A stretch of 9,976 nt of DNA, from positions 1 to 9,976 of the forward strand of contig CALWSX010000118.1 of NCBI GenBank assembly GCA_944384285.1, given 5' to 3'. The notes beneath the pieces are model-generated. The model searched no databases. It was not told the origin of the DNA and worked only from the letters and a program-made list of their open reading frames with translations. This stretch comes from an uncultured Lachnospiraceae bacterium (GTDB lineage Bacteria > Bacillota > Clostridia > Lachnospirales > Anaerotignaceae). Both the position numbers and the translations under genes were made by a program. Shown here piece after piece: positions 1 to 5,330 of the stretch; position 1 is the first letter of the stretch; every line of letters begins with the position of its first letter.

Positions 1-24
1 CTCTATGTTCAGTTTTCAAGGTAC
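1..24 (-). promoter_or_regulatory. boxA-like rRNA leader/spacer segment
   Basis: Read on the minus strand, the left edge contains ACCTTGAAAACTGAACA, immediately downstream of tRNA-Ala. Stretches of the form CTTTGAAAACTGAA are typical of the boxA antitermination element found in Firmicutes rRNA leaders and in the 16S-23S spacer just before 23S. This suggests that an rRNA gene begins just beyond the left edge. Which one (16S or 23S) cannot be told from this window. Confidence 0.6.
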
Positions 25-27
25 AAT

Positions 28-47
28 GTCGGCATATCCATACCGAC
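28..47 (-). other. Small hairpin between tRNA-Ala and boxA
   Basis: On the minus strand GTCGGTA and TGCCGAC can form a 7-bp stem (one G-U pair) around a 6-base loop. It lies between the tRNA 3' end and the boxA-like segment. A processing stem or spacer structure of the rRNA precursor is plausible. There is no T-tract, so it is not a terminator. Confidence 0.4.
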
Positions 48-51
48 TAAA

Positions 52-124
52 TGGAGATTGCGAGATTCGAACTCGCGACCCCCTGCTTGCAAGGCAGGTG
101 CTCTCCCAACTGAGCTAAACCCCC
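52..124 (-). tRNA. tRNA-Ala (anticodon TGC)
   Basis: A full 73-base cloverleaf can be folded on the minus strand: acceptor GGGGGTT with AATCTCC, D stem GCTC/GAGC, anticodon stem CCTGC/GCAGG with loop CTTGCAA (anticodon TGC), T stem GCGAG/CTCGC with loop TTCGAAT, and discriminator A73. The G3-U70 wobble pair, the main alanine identity element, is present. The 3' CCA is not encoded (the next bases are TTT), so it must be added after transcription. A stable-RNA promoter sits about 33 bases upstream and a boxA-like element lies downstream, which places it at the head of an rRNA-type transcript. Confidence 0.97.
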
Positions 125-163
125 AAATATTATTTTTTTCGACTTCTTGTCAGCCGCTAAAAT

Positions 164-192
164 ATAGTATCATAAACTTTTTACTATGTCAA
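164..192 (-). promoter_or_regulatory. Strong stable-RNA promoter for tRNA-Ala / rRNA
   Basis: The minus strand has a perfect -35 TTGACA (187-192), a 17-base spacer, and a -10 TACTAT (164-169) preceded by TGA, an extended -10. The predicted start is near 157, giving a leader of about 33 bases before the tRNA. A perfect -35 with an A/T-rich upstream tract is typical of rRNA/tRNA promoters. Confidence 0.8.
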
Positions 193-361
193 TAACAATT
201 TAAAACTTTTTTCAAAAAGTAAAATTTTCATAAATTTAACTATAATATTGTGTTTTTACTCATTTACAAACAGAATATATTGTGTAAAATTTCATATATA
301 TAATGTAAAAATTTTATTTTTAAAAAATAAGCTTAGTTTTTTAATTATAAAAAAATAAGTC

Positions 362-390
362 TTGATTATAATTATAATGTATGGTACAAT
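362..390 (+). promoter_or_regulatory. Promoter of rpsF-ssb-rpsR
   Basis: The -35 is TTGATT (362-367), the spacer is 17 bases, and the -10 is TACAAT (385-390). The predicted transcription start is about 396-399, leaving a 5' leader of roughly 65 bases before rpsF. The match to the sigma-A consensus and the position are both good. Confidence 0.75.
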
Positions 391-407
391 TCTAAATTGT
401 AGTGAAA

Positions 408-453
408 TTCCTTGCTCTTTATGTTATGTAAAGGGCCATAAGTCCAAAAGGAG
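408..453 (+). promoter_or_regulatory. Structured rpsF leader, possible autoregulatory element
   Basis: The leader contains an 8-bp hairpin, GCTCTTTA (414-421) with TAAAGGGC (429-436) around a 7-base loop. TTCCTT just before it (408-413) can pair with AAGGAG (448-453), which is the rpsF SD. CTT (411-413) can instead pair with AAG (440-442), so two mutually exclusive forms exist, one hiding the SD. An S6:S18-binding element is known upstream of rpsF in many bacteria, but I do not see its characteristic CCG bulge here, so the link to that family is inference. Confidence 0.45.
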
Positions 454-462
454 GTGTGTTAG

Positions 463-750
463 ATGAACAAATATGAATTAGCAGTAGTATTAAACCCAAC
501 ACTTGACGAAGAATCAAGAGCGGCTGAAATGAAAAAAGTTCAGGACCTTATCGAAAGATTTGGTGGCACAATCGAAAAAATCGATGATTGGGGCAAAAGA
601 AAACTTGCTTACGAAATTCAGAAAACAACAGAAGGTTACTTCAGCTTCATTTCTTTTGATGCAGAAAGTACAGCTCCTGCTGAAATCGAAAGCCGTATTC
701 GTATTATGGAAAAAGTTCTCCGTTACCTTATAATTCGTAAAGATGCGTAA
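463..750 (+). CDS. rpsF: 30S ribosomal protein S6
   Basis: S6 binds 16S rRNA as a heterodimer with S18 in the platform of the small subunit. The 95-residue product has the family's usual length and landmarks: N-terminal MNKYELAVVLNP, the conserved WGKRKLAYEI block (residues 43-52) and the C-terminal VLRYLIIR strand. The ATG is preceded by GGAGG (450-454) with an 8-base spacer. It is the first gene of the classic rpsF-ssb-rpsR operon, and ssb follows after only 14 bases. Control is probably by the upstream sigma-A promoter and perhaps by the leader structure that pairs with this SD. Identification is essentially certain from sequence and gene order. Confidence 0.98.
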   Translation: MNKYELAVVLNPTLDEESRAAEMKKVQDLIERFGGTIEKIDDWGKRKLAYEIQKTTEGYFSFISFDAESTAPAEIESRIRIMEKVLRYLIIRKDA

Positions 751-764
751 TTGGAGGTGTTTTT

Positions 765-1208
765 GTGAATAAGGTTATTTTAATGGGACGTCTCACCAGA
801 GACCCTGAAGTACGTTATTCATCCGGCGCTGCACCTGTTGCAGTTGCTAACTATACCTTAGCGGTTAACCGCCGTTTTAAACGTGAAGGTGAACCTGATG
901 CAGATTTTATTAACTGTGTCGCTTTTGGTAAAGTTGGTGAATTCGCTGAAAAATATTTAAAAAAAGGTTTACTTATTTCTATAGTAGGAAGATTACAAGT
1001 TCGTTCTTGGGACGATCAGGAAGGTAAAAAACGTTATACTACAGAAGTAATTGTTGAAGAACATTACTTTGCTGAAAGCAAAACTGCTTTCGAATCTTCA
1101 AAATCATCATCAGAACCAAAACCTGCTCCAGCTCCTCAGTCAAAAGCTGTTGAAAATGGTTTTTACCCTATTGATGAAAGTATTGAAGACGAAGACTTAC
1201 CTTTCTAA
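765..1208 (+). CDS. ssb: Single-stranded DNA-binding protein SSB
   Basis: This protein coats single-stranded DNA during replication, repair and recombination and recruits partners through its C-terminal tip. The 147-residue product has an N-terminal OB fold (about 1-105) with MNKVILMGRLTRDPEVRY, the FINCVAFGK block (48-56) and IVGRLQVRSW (73-82). A disordered Ser/Pro/Ala-rich linker follows (about 107-130), then the acidic tip DEDLPF, the canonical partner-binding tail. The start is GTG at 765, fixed by GGAGG (753-757) seven bases upstream and by homology from the first residue. It is the middle gene of the rpsF-ssb-rpsR operon, which couples replication and ribosome genes in most Firmicutes. 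Confidence 0.98.
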   Translation: MNKVILMGRLTRDPEVRYSSGAAPVAVANYTLAVNRRFKREGEPDADFINCVAFGKVGEFAEKYLKKGLLISIVGRLQVRSWDDQEGKKRYTTEVIVEEHYFAESKTAFESSKSSSEPKPAPAPQSKAVENGFYPIDESIEDEDLPF

Positions 1209-1239
1209 TTAATTGTCCAAAAATCTATAAGGAGGTTTA

Positions 1240-1476
1240 ATGCACATGATTAACAAAAAACGTGGTCGTAGAAAAAAACGTGTATGTCAGTGCTGTGCTG
1301 ATAAAGTTACACAGATCGATTACAAAGATGTAAGCAAATTAAGAAGATACGTTTCTGAAAGAGGAAAAATTCTTCCAAGAAGAATTACAGGAAACTGTGC
1401 TAAACATCAGAGAGCATTAACAACTGCTATTAAAAGAGCAAGACACGTTGCTTTAATGCCATACGTACAGGATTAA
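1240..1476 (+). CDS. rpsR: 30S ribosomal protein S18
   Basis: S18 partners with S6 on the 16S rRNA platform. The 78-residue product has a basic N-terminus, the block IDYKDVSKLRRYVSERGKIL (residues 26-45) and the signature RRITGNCAKHQR (47-58). C16/C19 together with C53 and H56 suggest a zinc-binding 'C+' form. The start is uncertain: the GGAGG at 1231-1235 lies only 4 bases from the ATG at 1240 and 10 bases from an in-frame ATG at 1246. The true protein may therefore begin at Met3, giving 76 residues. It is the last gene of the operon, followed after 10 bases by a strong intrinsic terminator. Confidence 0.97.
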   Translation: MHMINKKRGRRKKRVCQCCADKVTQIDYKDVSKLRRYVSERGKILPRRITGNCAKHQRALTTAIKRARHVALMPYVQD

Positions 1477-1486
1477 TTTGATAAAT

Positions 1487-1518
1487 ACGGAAAACGGGAT
1501 ATCCGTTTTCCGTTTTTT
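1487..1518 (+). terminator. Intrinsic terminator of the rpsF operon
   Basis: CGGAAAACGG (1488-1497) pairs perfectly with CCGTTTTCCG (1503-1512) around a 5-base loop, extended by an A-T pair, followed by six Ts (1513-1518). It begins 10 bases after the rpsR stop. The tRNA-Arg gene starts only seven bases after the T-tract. Confidence 0.92.
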
Positions 1519-1525
1519 ATAATAT

Positions 1526-1599
1526 GTCTCCGTAGCTCAGCTGGATAGAGCGTTCGCCTCCTAAGCGAAAGGTCGTGGGTTCGAATCCCGTCGGGGACG
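1526..1599 (+). tRNA. tRNA-Arg (anticodon CCT)
   Basis: The 74-base cloverleaf consists of acceptor GTCTCCG/CGGGGAC, D stem GCTC/GAGC, anticodon stem TTCGC/GCGAA with loop CTCCTAA (anticodon CCT, reading AGG), T stem GTGGG/CCCGT (two wobble pairs) with loop TTCGAAT, and discriminator G. CCA is not encoded (TAA follows). It is squeezed between the rpsR terminator and a second terminator. No convincing promoter is visible between the first terminator and the tRNA, so how it is transcribed is unclear (see findings). Confidence 0.97.
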
Positions 1600-1600
1600 T

Positions 1601-1644
1601 AAAAAAAGCCGAAATTCTTTATTAAAAAAGATTTCGGCTTTTTT
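1601..1644. terminator. Bidirectional terminator, tRNA-Arg / GNAT gene
   Basis: GCCGAAAT (1608-1615) pairs with ATTTCGGC (1631-1638), flanked by seven As on the left and six Ts on the right. Either strand therefore gives a hairpin followed by a U-tract. It sits between convergent transcripts and would end both tRNA-Arg (plus) and the GNAT gene (minus). Confidence 0.9.
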
Positions 1645-1653
1645 ATATAAAAA

Positions 1654-2097
1654 TTATATTCTTCTTTGTAAATAAATCATATCTACAAGCTGTATATCAT
1701 TTTCATATATAGGATGATTATAATTATCAACAAAAAAATTTTTAATAACATGTGATCGATTAAATCCACATTTTTCGTAAAACGATATAGTTGAAGGAAC
1801 ATCTCCTGTTCCCACTTGCAATATAGAATATTCTCCTTTAAATTTATTTGCTATAAATTCAATAAGCGCCTTCCCATATCCTTTTTTTTGAAAATCCGGA
1901 TATATTGCTATATTTTTAATTTCAAGAATACCATTCCCCTCATCTGTAACAATACATTGACTTTTTACACCATTATCTTCCAATATATACATTGTCCCTC
2001 TTTCTATATAGCGGTCTATCATATCTTCCTGCTCATCAGCTAAAAGCAATAATGAAAGATATTGTTTTTTATTATCTTTAACCTCTCTTATTATCAT
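1654..2097 (-). CDS. GNAT-family N-acetyltransferase
   Basis: Enzymes of this family move an acetyl group from acetyl-CoA to an amine. The substrate here is unknown. The 147-residue product has the acetyl-CoA-binding motif A: an IKNIAIYPDF strand followed by QKKGYGKAL (residues 70-78, the Q-x-x-G-x-G pattern). Motif B, ISFYEKCGF (104-112), and a C-terminal PIYENDIQLVDMIYL segment resemble YvbK-like acetyltransferases as I recall them. An in-frame ATG at 2118 would add seven residues, but it has no SD. The ATG at 2097 has AAAGGA (2104-2109) six bases upstream, so I take 2097. The gene is monocistronic: the upstream neighbour ends at its own terminator and a bidirectional terminator follows. 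Confidence 0.88.
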   Translation of the reverse strand: MIIREVKDNKKQYLSLLLLADEQEDMIDRYIERGTMYILEDNGVKSQCIVTDEGNGILEIKNIAIYPDFQKKGYGKALIEFIANKFKGEYSILQVGTGDVPSTISFYEKCGFNRSHVIKNFFVDNYNHPIYENDIQLVDMIYLQRRI

Positions 2098-2119
2098 AAC
2101 GTATCCTTTCTTTCTCATT

Positions 2120-2150
2120 ATTGTAGAAATTGATATCTAATGCTATACAA
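2120..2150 (-). promoter_or_regulatory. Possible promoter of the GNAT gene
   Basis: On the minus strand, TTGTAT (2145-2150) and TACAAT (2120-2125) are separated by 19 bases, somewhat long. If used, transcription would start near 2113, inside the first candidate ATG at 2118. This agrees with translation starting at 2097. Confidence 0.4.
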
Positions 2151-2151
2151 T

Positions 2152-2187
2152 AAAAAATTAAAGGCTATAAAATTTTACAGCCTTTAA
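2152..2187 (-). terminator. Intrinsic terminator of the LOR/SDH gene
   Basis: On the minus strand TTAAAGGCTGTAAAA pairs with TTTTATAGCCTTTAA (one G-U pair). After this comes TTTTTT (complement of 2152-2157). The hairpin starts about 60 bases after the stop of the minus-strand gene that ends at 2247. The plus-strand reading lacks a T-tract, so it acts in one direction. Confidence 0.85.
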
Positions 2188-2246
2188 TAATATAAACTTT
2201 AGGTTAATACATTAAATAAAATCCAAAAGTTTAAAAATATTCTAAT

Positions 2247-3362
2247 TTATTTATATGTATCCCAAACATCAAGACCTTTTGCTATTATTGTTATAAAATC
2301 CTGTACATTTGTTACTATTGATGTAACAGAAAGACTTCCTCTGTCATGTAATTTATTTACTACAAATTCATCGGCGTCTACTGCATAAAAAAACACCGGA
2401 CGAATATTTCCATCTTTCATAACACGGAAAGAAGGAGTCATATTTCCTGTAGCTATTGTATGGAGCATAGTGGCCATACAAATTACAGTTGTACTCTCCT
2501 TAATAATATCACGCATAGCAGAAGCAGCCTCATAGGCATTTCCATAAACTTCAGGCAAAGGTCCATCATCTCTTATGGAACCTGCAAGTACAAATGGTAT
2601 ATTATTTTTTACACAACTATATATAATCCCATTATCAATATTATATTTTTCAATAAAATTAGGGATAGAACCGCATTCTCTAACTTTATTAATTACATCA
2701 AGATGATTATAATGACCGTTTGGATGGGATTTTTGGGTATAAATATCCTGTCCAAGTGCAGTATGGAACAAAGCTCCTTCTAAATCATGTACCGCCAAAG
2801 CATTACCCGCCAAAACCCCTTGAACATAGCCATTTTCAATCATTCCCTGCATAGCTCTTCTTGCATCAGCATCAAAAGTAAATGCAGGTCCCATAACCCA
2901 TATTACTTTACCGTTATTTTCCTTTTCATAACGAAGAAGATCCATAAGTCTGTCATAATCTCTTGCATAAGATGTTTCACGGCTTCTTCCCTGTCGAAAT
3001 ACAAACTGGTCTTCAATATATTTTAAAGCATCTTTAAATCCGGCGTTATGAAGGTAAATTCCTTCTTCCCCATTTTCTGTTCTTCCTATAATTACTTTAT
3101 CACCTTTTTTTAAATATCGACTTTCAATTACAGCAAGCTCTCCGTCATCTTTTAAAACAATACAGGAATCCATTCGACTTTCTTTTGCTAATTCCCATTT
3201 GCCATTAATTTTTACATATTCAGGAAAAATTGATGTACTATGGTAATAATCAGGTGCAATACCATCTTTCTCTACTAGTTTATACTCTGCATCAGGAGCA
3301 TTTAAAAGCTCTTTACAGGAAAAATCCGGTGGAGAATATATTGGCATATTAAAAGCCATCAT
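2247..3362 (-). CDS. LOR/SDH (TIGR00300-type) ornithine cyclodeaminase-like protein
   Basis: The product (371 residues) belongs to the family named for the LOR/SDH conserved region. Archaeal members and the C-terminal half of cyanobacterial AgrE are reported to convert ornithine to proline and ammonia with NAD. Visible landmarks are RMDSCIVL (63-70) and KKGDKVIIG (85-93), the block LAGNALAVHDLEGAL (184-198), FVLAGSIRDDGPLPEV (257-272) and the near-C-terminal ATMLHTIATGN (297-307). It seems to lack roughly the first 80 residues of the longer archaeal form. AGGAG (3369-3373) supports ATG 3362 (6-base spacer) or 3359 (9 bases). It is transcribed alone, with an extended -10 promoter and its own terminator. 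The family call is firm; the substrate is inferred from homologues. Confidence 0.82.
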   Translation of the reverse strand: MMAFNMPIYSPPDFSCKELLNAPDAEYKLVEKDGIAPDYYHSTSIFPEYVKINGKWELAKESRMDSCIVLKDDGELAVIESRYLKKGDKVIIGRTENGEEGIYLHNAGFKDALKYIEDQFVFRQGRSRETSYARDYDRLMDLLRYEKENNGKVIWVMGPAFTFDADARRAMQGMIENGYVQGVLAGNALAVHDLEGALFHTALGQDIYTQKSHPNGHYNHLDVINKVRECGSIPNFIEKYNIDNGIIYSCVKNNIPFVLAGSIRDDGPLPEVYGNAYEAASAMRDIIKESTTVICMATMLHTIATGNMTPSFRVMKDGNIRPVFFYAVDADEFVVNKLHDRGSLSVTSIVTNVQDFITIIAKGLDVWDTYK

Positions 3363-3392
3363 TATTCACTCCTTTCTAAAATTTACTATTTT

Positions 3393-3401
3393 ATTATAGC
3401 A
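3393..3401 (-). promoter_or_regulatory. Extended -10 promoter of the LOR/SDH gene
   Basis: The minus strand reads TGCTATAAT, a perfect extended -10, about 30 bases upstream of the start codon. No good -35 is seen 17 bases further up, which is common with extended -10 promoters. Confidence 0.6.
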
Positions 3402-3479
3402 TATATATCTATCAGTTTATAGTCATATACAGCTTTTATATAAAAATATATAGTTCTTATCTCTAAAAAAACAAGTATG

Positions 3480-3488
3480 TGATATAAT
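3480..3488 (+). promoter_or_regulatory. Extended -10 promoter of the EFR1-type gene
   Basis: TGATATAAT is an extended -10 with a perfect TATAAT hexamer (3483-3488). The -35 region is poor. The leader would be about 60 bases, ending in the AAGGGGG SD before the ATG at 3557. Together with the promoter at 3393 it makes a divergent promoter pair. Confidence 0.55.
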
Positions 3489-3556
3489 AATAAATATATT
3501 TCATTAAATTTAAACTAAATATTTTTATAAACATATTCTCTAAAGGGGGATTTAAA

Positions 3557-4324
3557 ATGATTTTTTATTTTACAGGTACAGGTAACAGCAAATTAGTAGC
3601 AGAAATTTTAGAAAAAGAATTAATAGACAATATTGTATCCATTAATGATATTTTAAAAAATAAAAAGAAATTAGAATTTTATTCAGAAGCTCCTTTTGTT
3701 TTGGTTTCCCCTGTTTATGCGTGGAGACTGCCTAAAAAAATTGAAGCTTTTTTAAAAAAAGCATCTTTTTCTGGAAACAAAAAAATTTATATAGTAGCTA
3801 CAATGGGAGGATCTTTTGGAAATGCTGATAAATATATTGAAAATATAATAAAAGAAAAAAATATGGAATTTTTAGGTTTTAAAGCTTTATGCATGCCTAA
3901 TAACTATTTAGTAGGATCAACCATTCCTACAAAAGAACAATCTATTGAAATAATAAAAAAATCAATTCCTGTTATTAAAAAAATTGCTTTATATATAAAG
4001 AATAATAAACCGTTACCTAAAAATAAAAATAAAATAACGGGAAAAATTTTATCAGGTCCAGTAAATAAAGGATTTAACCACTTTATGCTTGGTTCTACTT
4101 CTTTTTCAGTATCTGATAACTGTATAAAATGTCAAAAGTGTATAAATGAATGCCCTGTCAACAACATCTCATTAAAAAACGGAGTTATCCATTTTGAAAA
4201 CAAATGTATGTTTTGTTTGGGCTGTATAAACAAATGCCCTAGCCATGCTATTAAATATAAGAAAAAGGAATCAAAAAATGGATATTATTCTTGTCCTAGC
4301 ATAGAGGATATTTTAAACAAATAA
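3557..4324 (+). CDS. EFR1-type flavodoxin/ferredoxin fusion protein
   Basis: This is a cytoplasmic electron-transfer protein joining a flavodoxin-like FMN domain to a two-cluster ferredoxin. The N-terminal half (about 1-150) carries the FMN phosphate loop FTGTGNS (5-11) and the flavodoxin-type segments VLVSPVYAWRLP (48-59) and ATMGGSFGNA (81-90). The C-terminal part has two complete CxxCxxCxxxCP motifs, C189/C192/C195/C199 and C217/C220/C223/C227, for two [4Fe-4S] clusters. The length (255 residues) matches proteins annotated as EFR1 family ferrodoxins. AAGGGGG sits about seven bases before the ATG. It is flanked by its own promoter and a palindromic terminator. The redox partner is unknown; the nearby ferredoxin-like gene is a candidate only by proximity. 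Confidence 0.9.
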   Translation: MIFYFTGTGNSKLVAEILEKELIDNIVSINDILKNKKKLEFYSEAPFVLVSPVYAWRLPKKIEAFLKKASFSGNKKIYIVATMGGSFGNADKYIENIIKEKNMEFLGFKALCMPNNYLVGSTIPTKEQSIEIIKKSIPVIKKIALYIKNNKPLPKNKNKITGKILSGPVNKGFNHFMLGSTSFSVSDNCIKCQKCINECPVNNISLKNGVIHFENKCMFCLGCINKCPSHAIKYKKKESKNGYYSCPSIEDILNK

Positions 4325-4362
4325 AAATAAAACCTTAAGTAATATTACTTAAGGTTTTATTT
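4325..4362 (+). terminator. Palindromic intrinsic terminator after the EFR1-type gene
   Basis: This is a perfect 38-base palindrome centred between 4343 and 4344, with core AAACCTTAAGT and its complement, directly after the stop codon. The downstream arm ends in TTTTATTT. Because the palindrome is perfect, it could end transcription on both strands. Confidence 0.8.
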
Positions 4363-4420
4363 AATTATTCTCAAACATTTTAATTACTACTAAATACTTT
4401 AAACAATATTTATTATTTAT

Positions 4421-4462
4421 GTTGTTATAACAACAGACTTTCATGCTGAATTATAGTATACT
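4421..4462 (+). promoter_or_regulatory. Palindromic operator-like site and promoter of the ferredoxin-like gene
   Basis: A perfect 14-base palindrome, GTTGTTATAACAAC (4421-4434), abuts the expected -35 position (4434-4439, weak CAGACT). The -10 is TATACT (4457-4462) after a 17-base spacer. A poor -35 next to a perfect palindrome suggests regulator-dependent control. The regulator is unknown. It does not fit the spaced Rex consensus (TTGTTAA-N4-TTAACAA). Confidence 0.45.
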
Positions 4463-4501
4463 ACATTCATAAATTCAATATCACTTGAAAGGAGAATTTT
4501 T

Positions 4502-5197
4502 ATGATCAGAAAAATCATTCACATAAATGAAGAAAAATGTAATGGGTGCGGAGTATGCGTAAATGCCTGTCATGAAGGTGCTATAGGAATTATAGATGGT
4601 AAAGCAAAATTATTGAGAGATGATTATTGTGACGGTCTTGGAGACTGCCTTCCTACCTGTCCGACTAATGCTATTTCTTTTGTTGAACGTGAAGCTTTGC
4701 CTTATAATGAAAAAGCAGTTATGGAAAACAAAAATTTAAATAATGAATCTAAACATACAGGCTGTCCTGGAAGTCAAACCCGTTTGTTAAATACTAAAAA
4801 GAATTCTAGTATAAACGAATCCCCAAAACTTCAATCTGAGCTTTCCCAGTGGCCTTGCCAAATAAAACTTGCACCTATTAATGCTCCTTATTTTGAAAAT
4901 GCAAAACTCCTTATTGCGGCAGACTGCACGGCATTTGCATATGCAAATATGCATAATGAATTTATGAAAGGGAAAATAACTTTAATAGGGTGTCCAAAAC
5001 TAGATAACTGTGATTACAGTGAAAAACTTACAGAAATAATAAAAAACAATAATATTAAAAGCGTAACCGTTGTAAGAATGGAAGTACCTTGTTGTGGAGG
5101 TATTGAAAACGCTGTAAAAAAAGCTCTTTTAAACAGTGAAAAATTTATTCCTTGGCAAGTTGTAACAATTTCTATTGATGGTAAAATTTTAGATTAA
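4502..5197 (+). CDS. 4Fe-4S ferredoxin-like Cys-rich protein
   Basis: A bacterial-ferredoxin-like N-terminus is joined to a Cys-rich C-terminal domain of unknown function. The first cluster motif is complete (C13, C16, C19, C23). The second reads C43-D-G-L-G-D-C49-L-P-T-C53-P and lacks the usual second Cys (Leu46 in its place), so the second site may be a [3Fe-4S] cluster or use another ligand. A polar linker follows (about 75-110). The C-terminal domain (about 112-231) has several conserved-looking Cys (C119, C142, C164, C170, C197, C198), including PCCGG. The family is widespread in Clostridia; I know no proven function. AAAGGAG precedes the ATG. The gene is monocistronic, with a terminator after it. 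Confidence 0.82.
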   Translation: MIRKIIHINEEKCNGCGVCVNACHEGAIGIIDGKAKLLRDDYCDGLGDCLPTCPTNAISFVEREALPYNEKAVMENKNLNNESKHTGCPGSQTRLLNTKKNSSINESPKLQSELSQWPCQIKLAPINAPYFENAKLLIAADCTAFAYANMHNEFMKGKITLIGCPKLDNCDYSEKLTEIIKNNNIKSVTVVRMEVPCCGGIENAVKKALLNSEKFIPWQVVTISIDGKILD

Positions 5198-5213
5198 ATT
5201 TTTATAATAAATT

Positions 5214-5247
5214 AAGATCAGATGCTTAAAAGTATTTGATCTTTTTT
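5214..5247 (+). terminator. Intrinsic terminator after the ferredoxin-like gene
   Basis: AAGATCAGATGCTT can pair with AAGTATTTGATCTT (two wobble pairs), followed by a T-tract ending at 5247. It begins 17 bases after the stop codon at 5197. Confidence 0.88.
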
Positions 5248-5286
5248 AATTAACATAATTTTTTTTTAACGTCTTTTTATATTTTA

Positions 5287-5295
5287 TGATACAAT
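5287..5295 (+). promoter_or_regulatory. Extended -10 promoter of the aadE-like/tetR unit
   Basis: TGATACAAT is an extended -10 (TACAAT at 5290-5295) about 36 bases before the proposed TTG start. The best -35 candidate, TTTAAC (5265-5270), has a long 19-base spacer. Confidence 0.5.
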
Positions 5296-5330
5296 AAAGC
5301 TAACAAATTAAAATTAAAGGGGTGTTATTT

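Larger units (their letters stand above)
125..462. other. AT-rich divergent intergenic region
   Basis: This 338-base stretch separates tRNA-Ala (minus) from rpsF (plus). I see no coding region in it. It holds the stable-RNA promoter for tRNA-Ala at its left end and the rpsF promoter plus structured leader at its right end. The middle (about 193-360) is almost pure A/T with runs of A and T, which could act as UP elements for both promoters. Confidence 0.8.

Noticed and set aside
193..360. Possible small RNA or extra promoter in the A/T-rich stretch
   Set aside because: TATAAT-like strings occur (for example 241-246) but without matching -35 boxes or hairpin-plus-T-tract ends; expected by chance at this composition.
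1816..2043. 75-residue plus-strand frame opposite the GNAT gene
   Set aside because: Antisense shadow: Phe/Ile/Tyr-rich product and no SD, while the minus-strand frame has clear GNAT motifs.
2460..3026. Two plus-strand frames opposite the LOR/SDH gene
   Set aside because: Antisense shadows of a strongly conserved minus-strand protein; no SD and no recognisable motif.
4421..4434. Canonical Rex box before the ferredoxin-like gene
   Set aside because: TTGTTA and TAACAA are directly fused, without the central AANNNNTT spacing of Rex sites.
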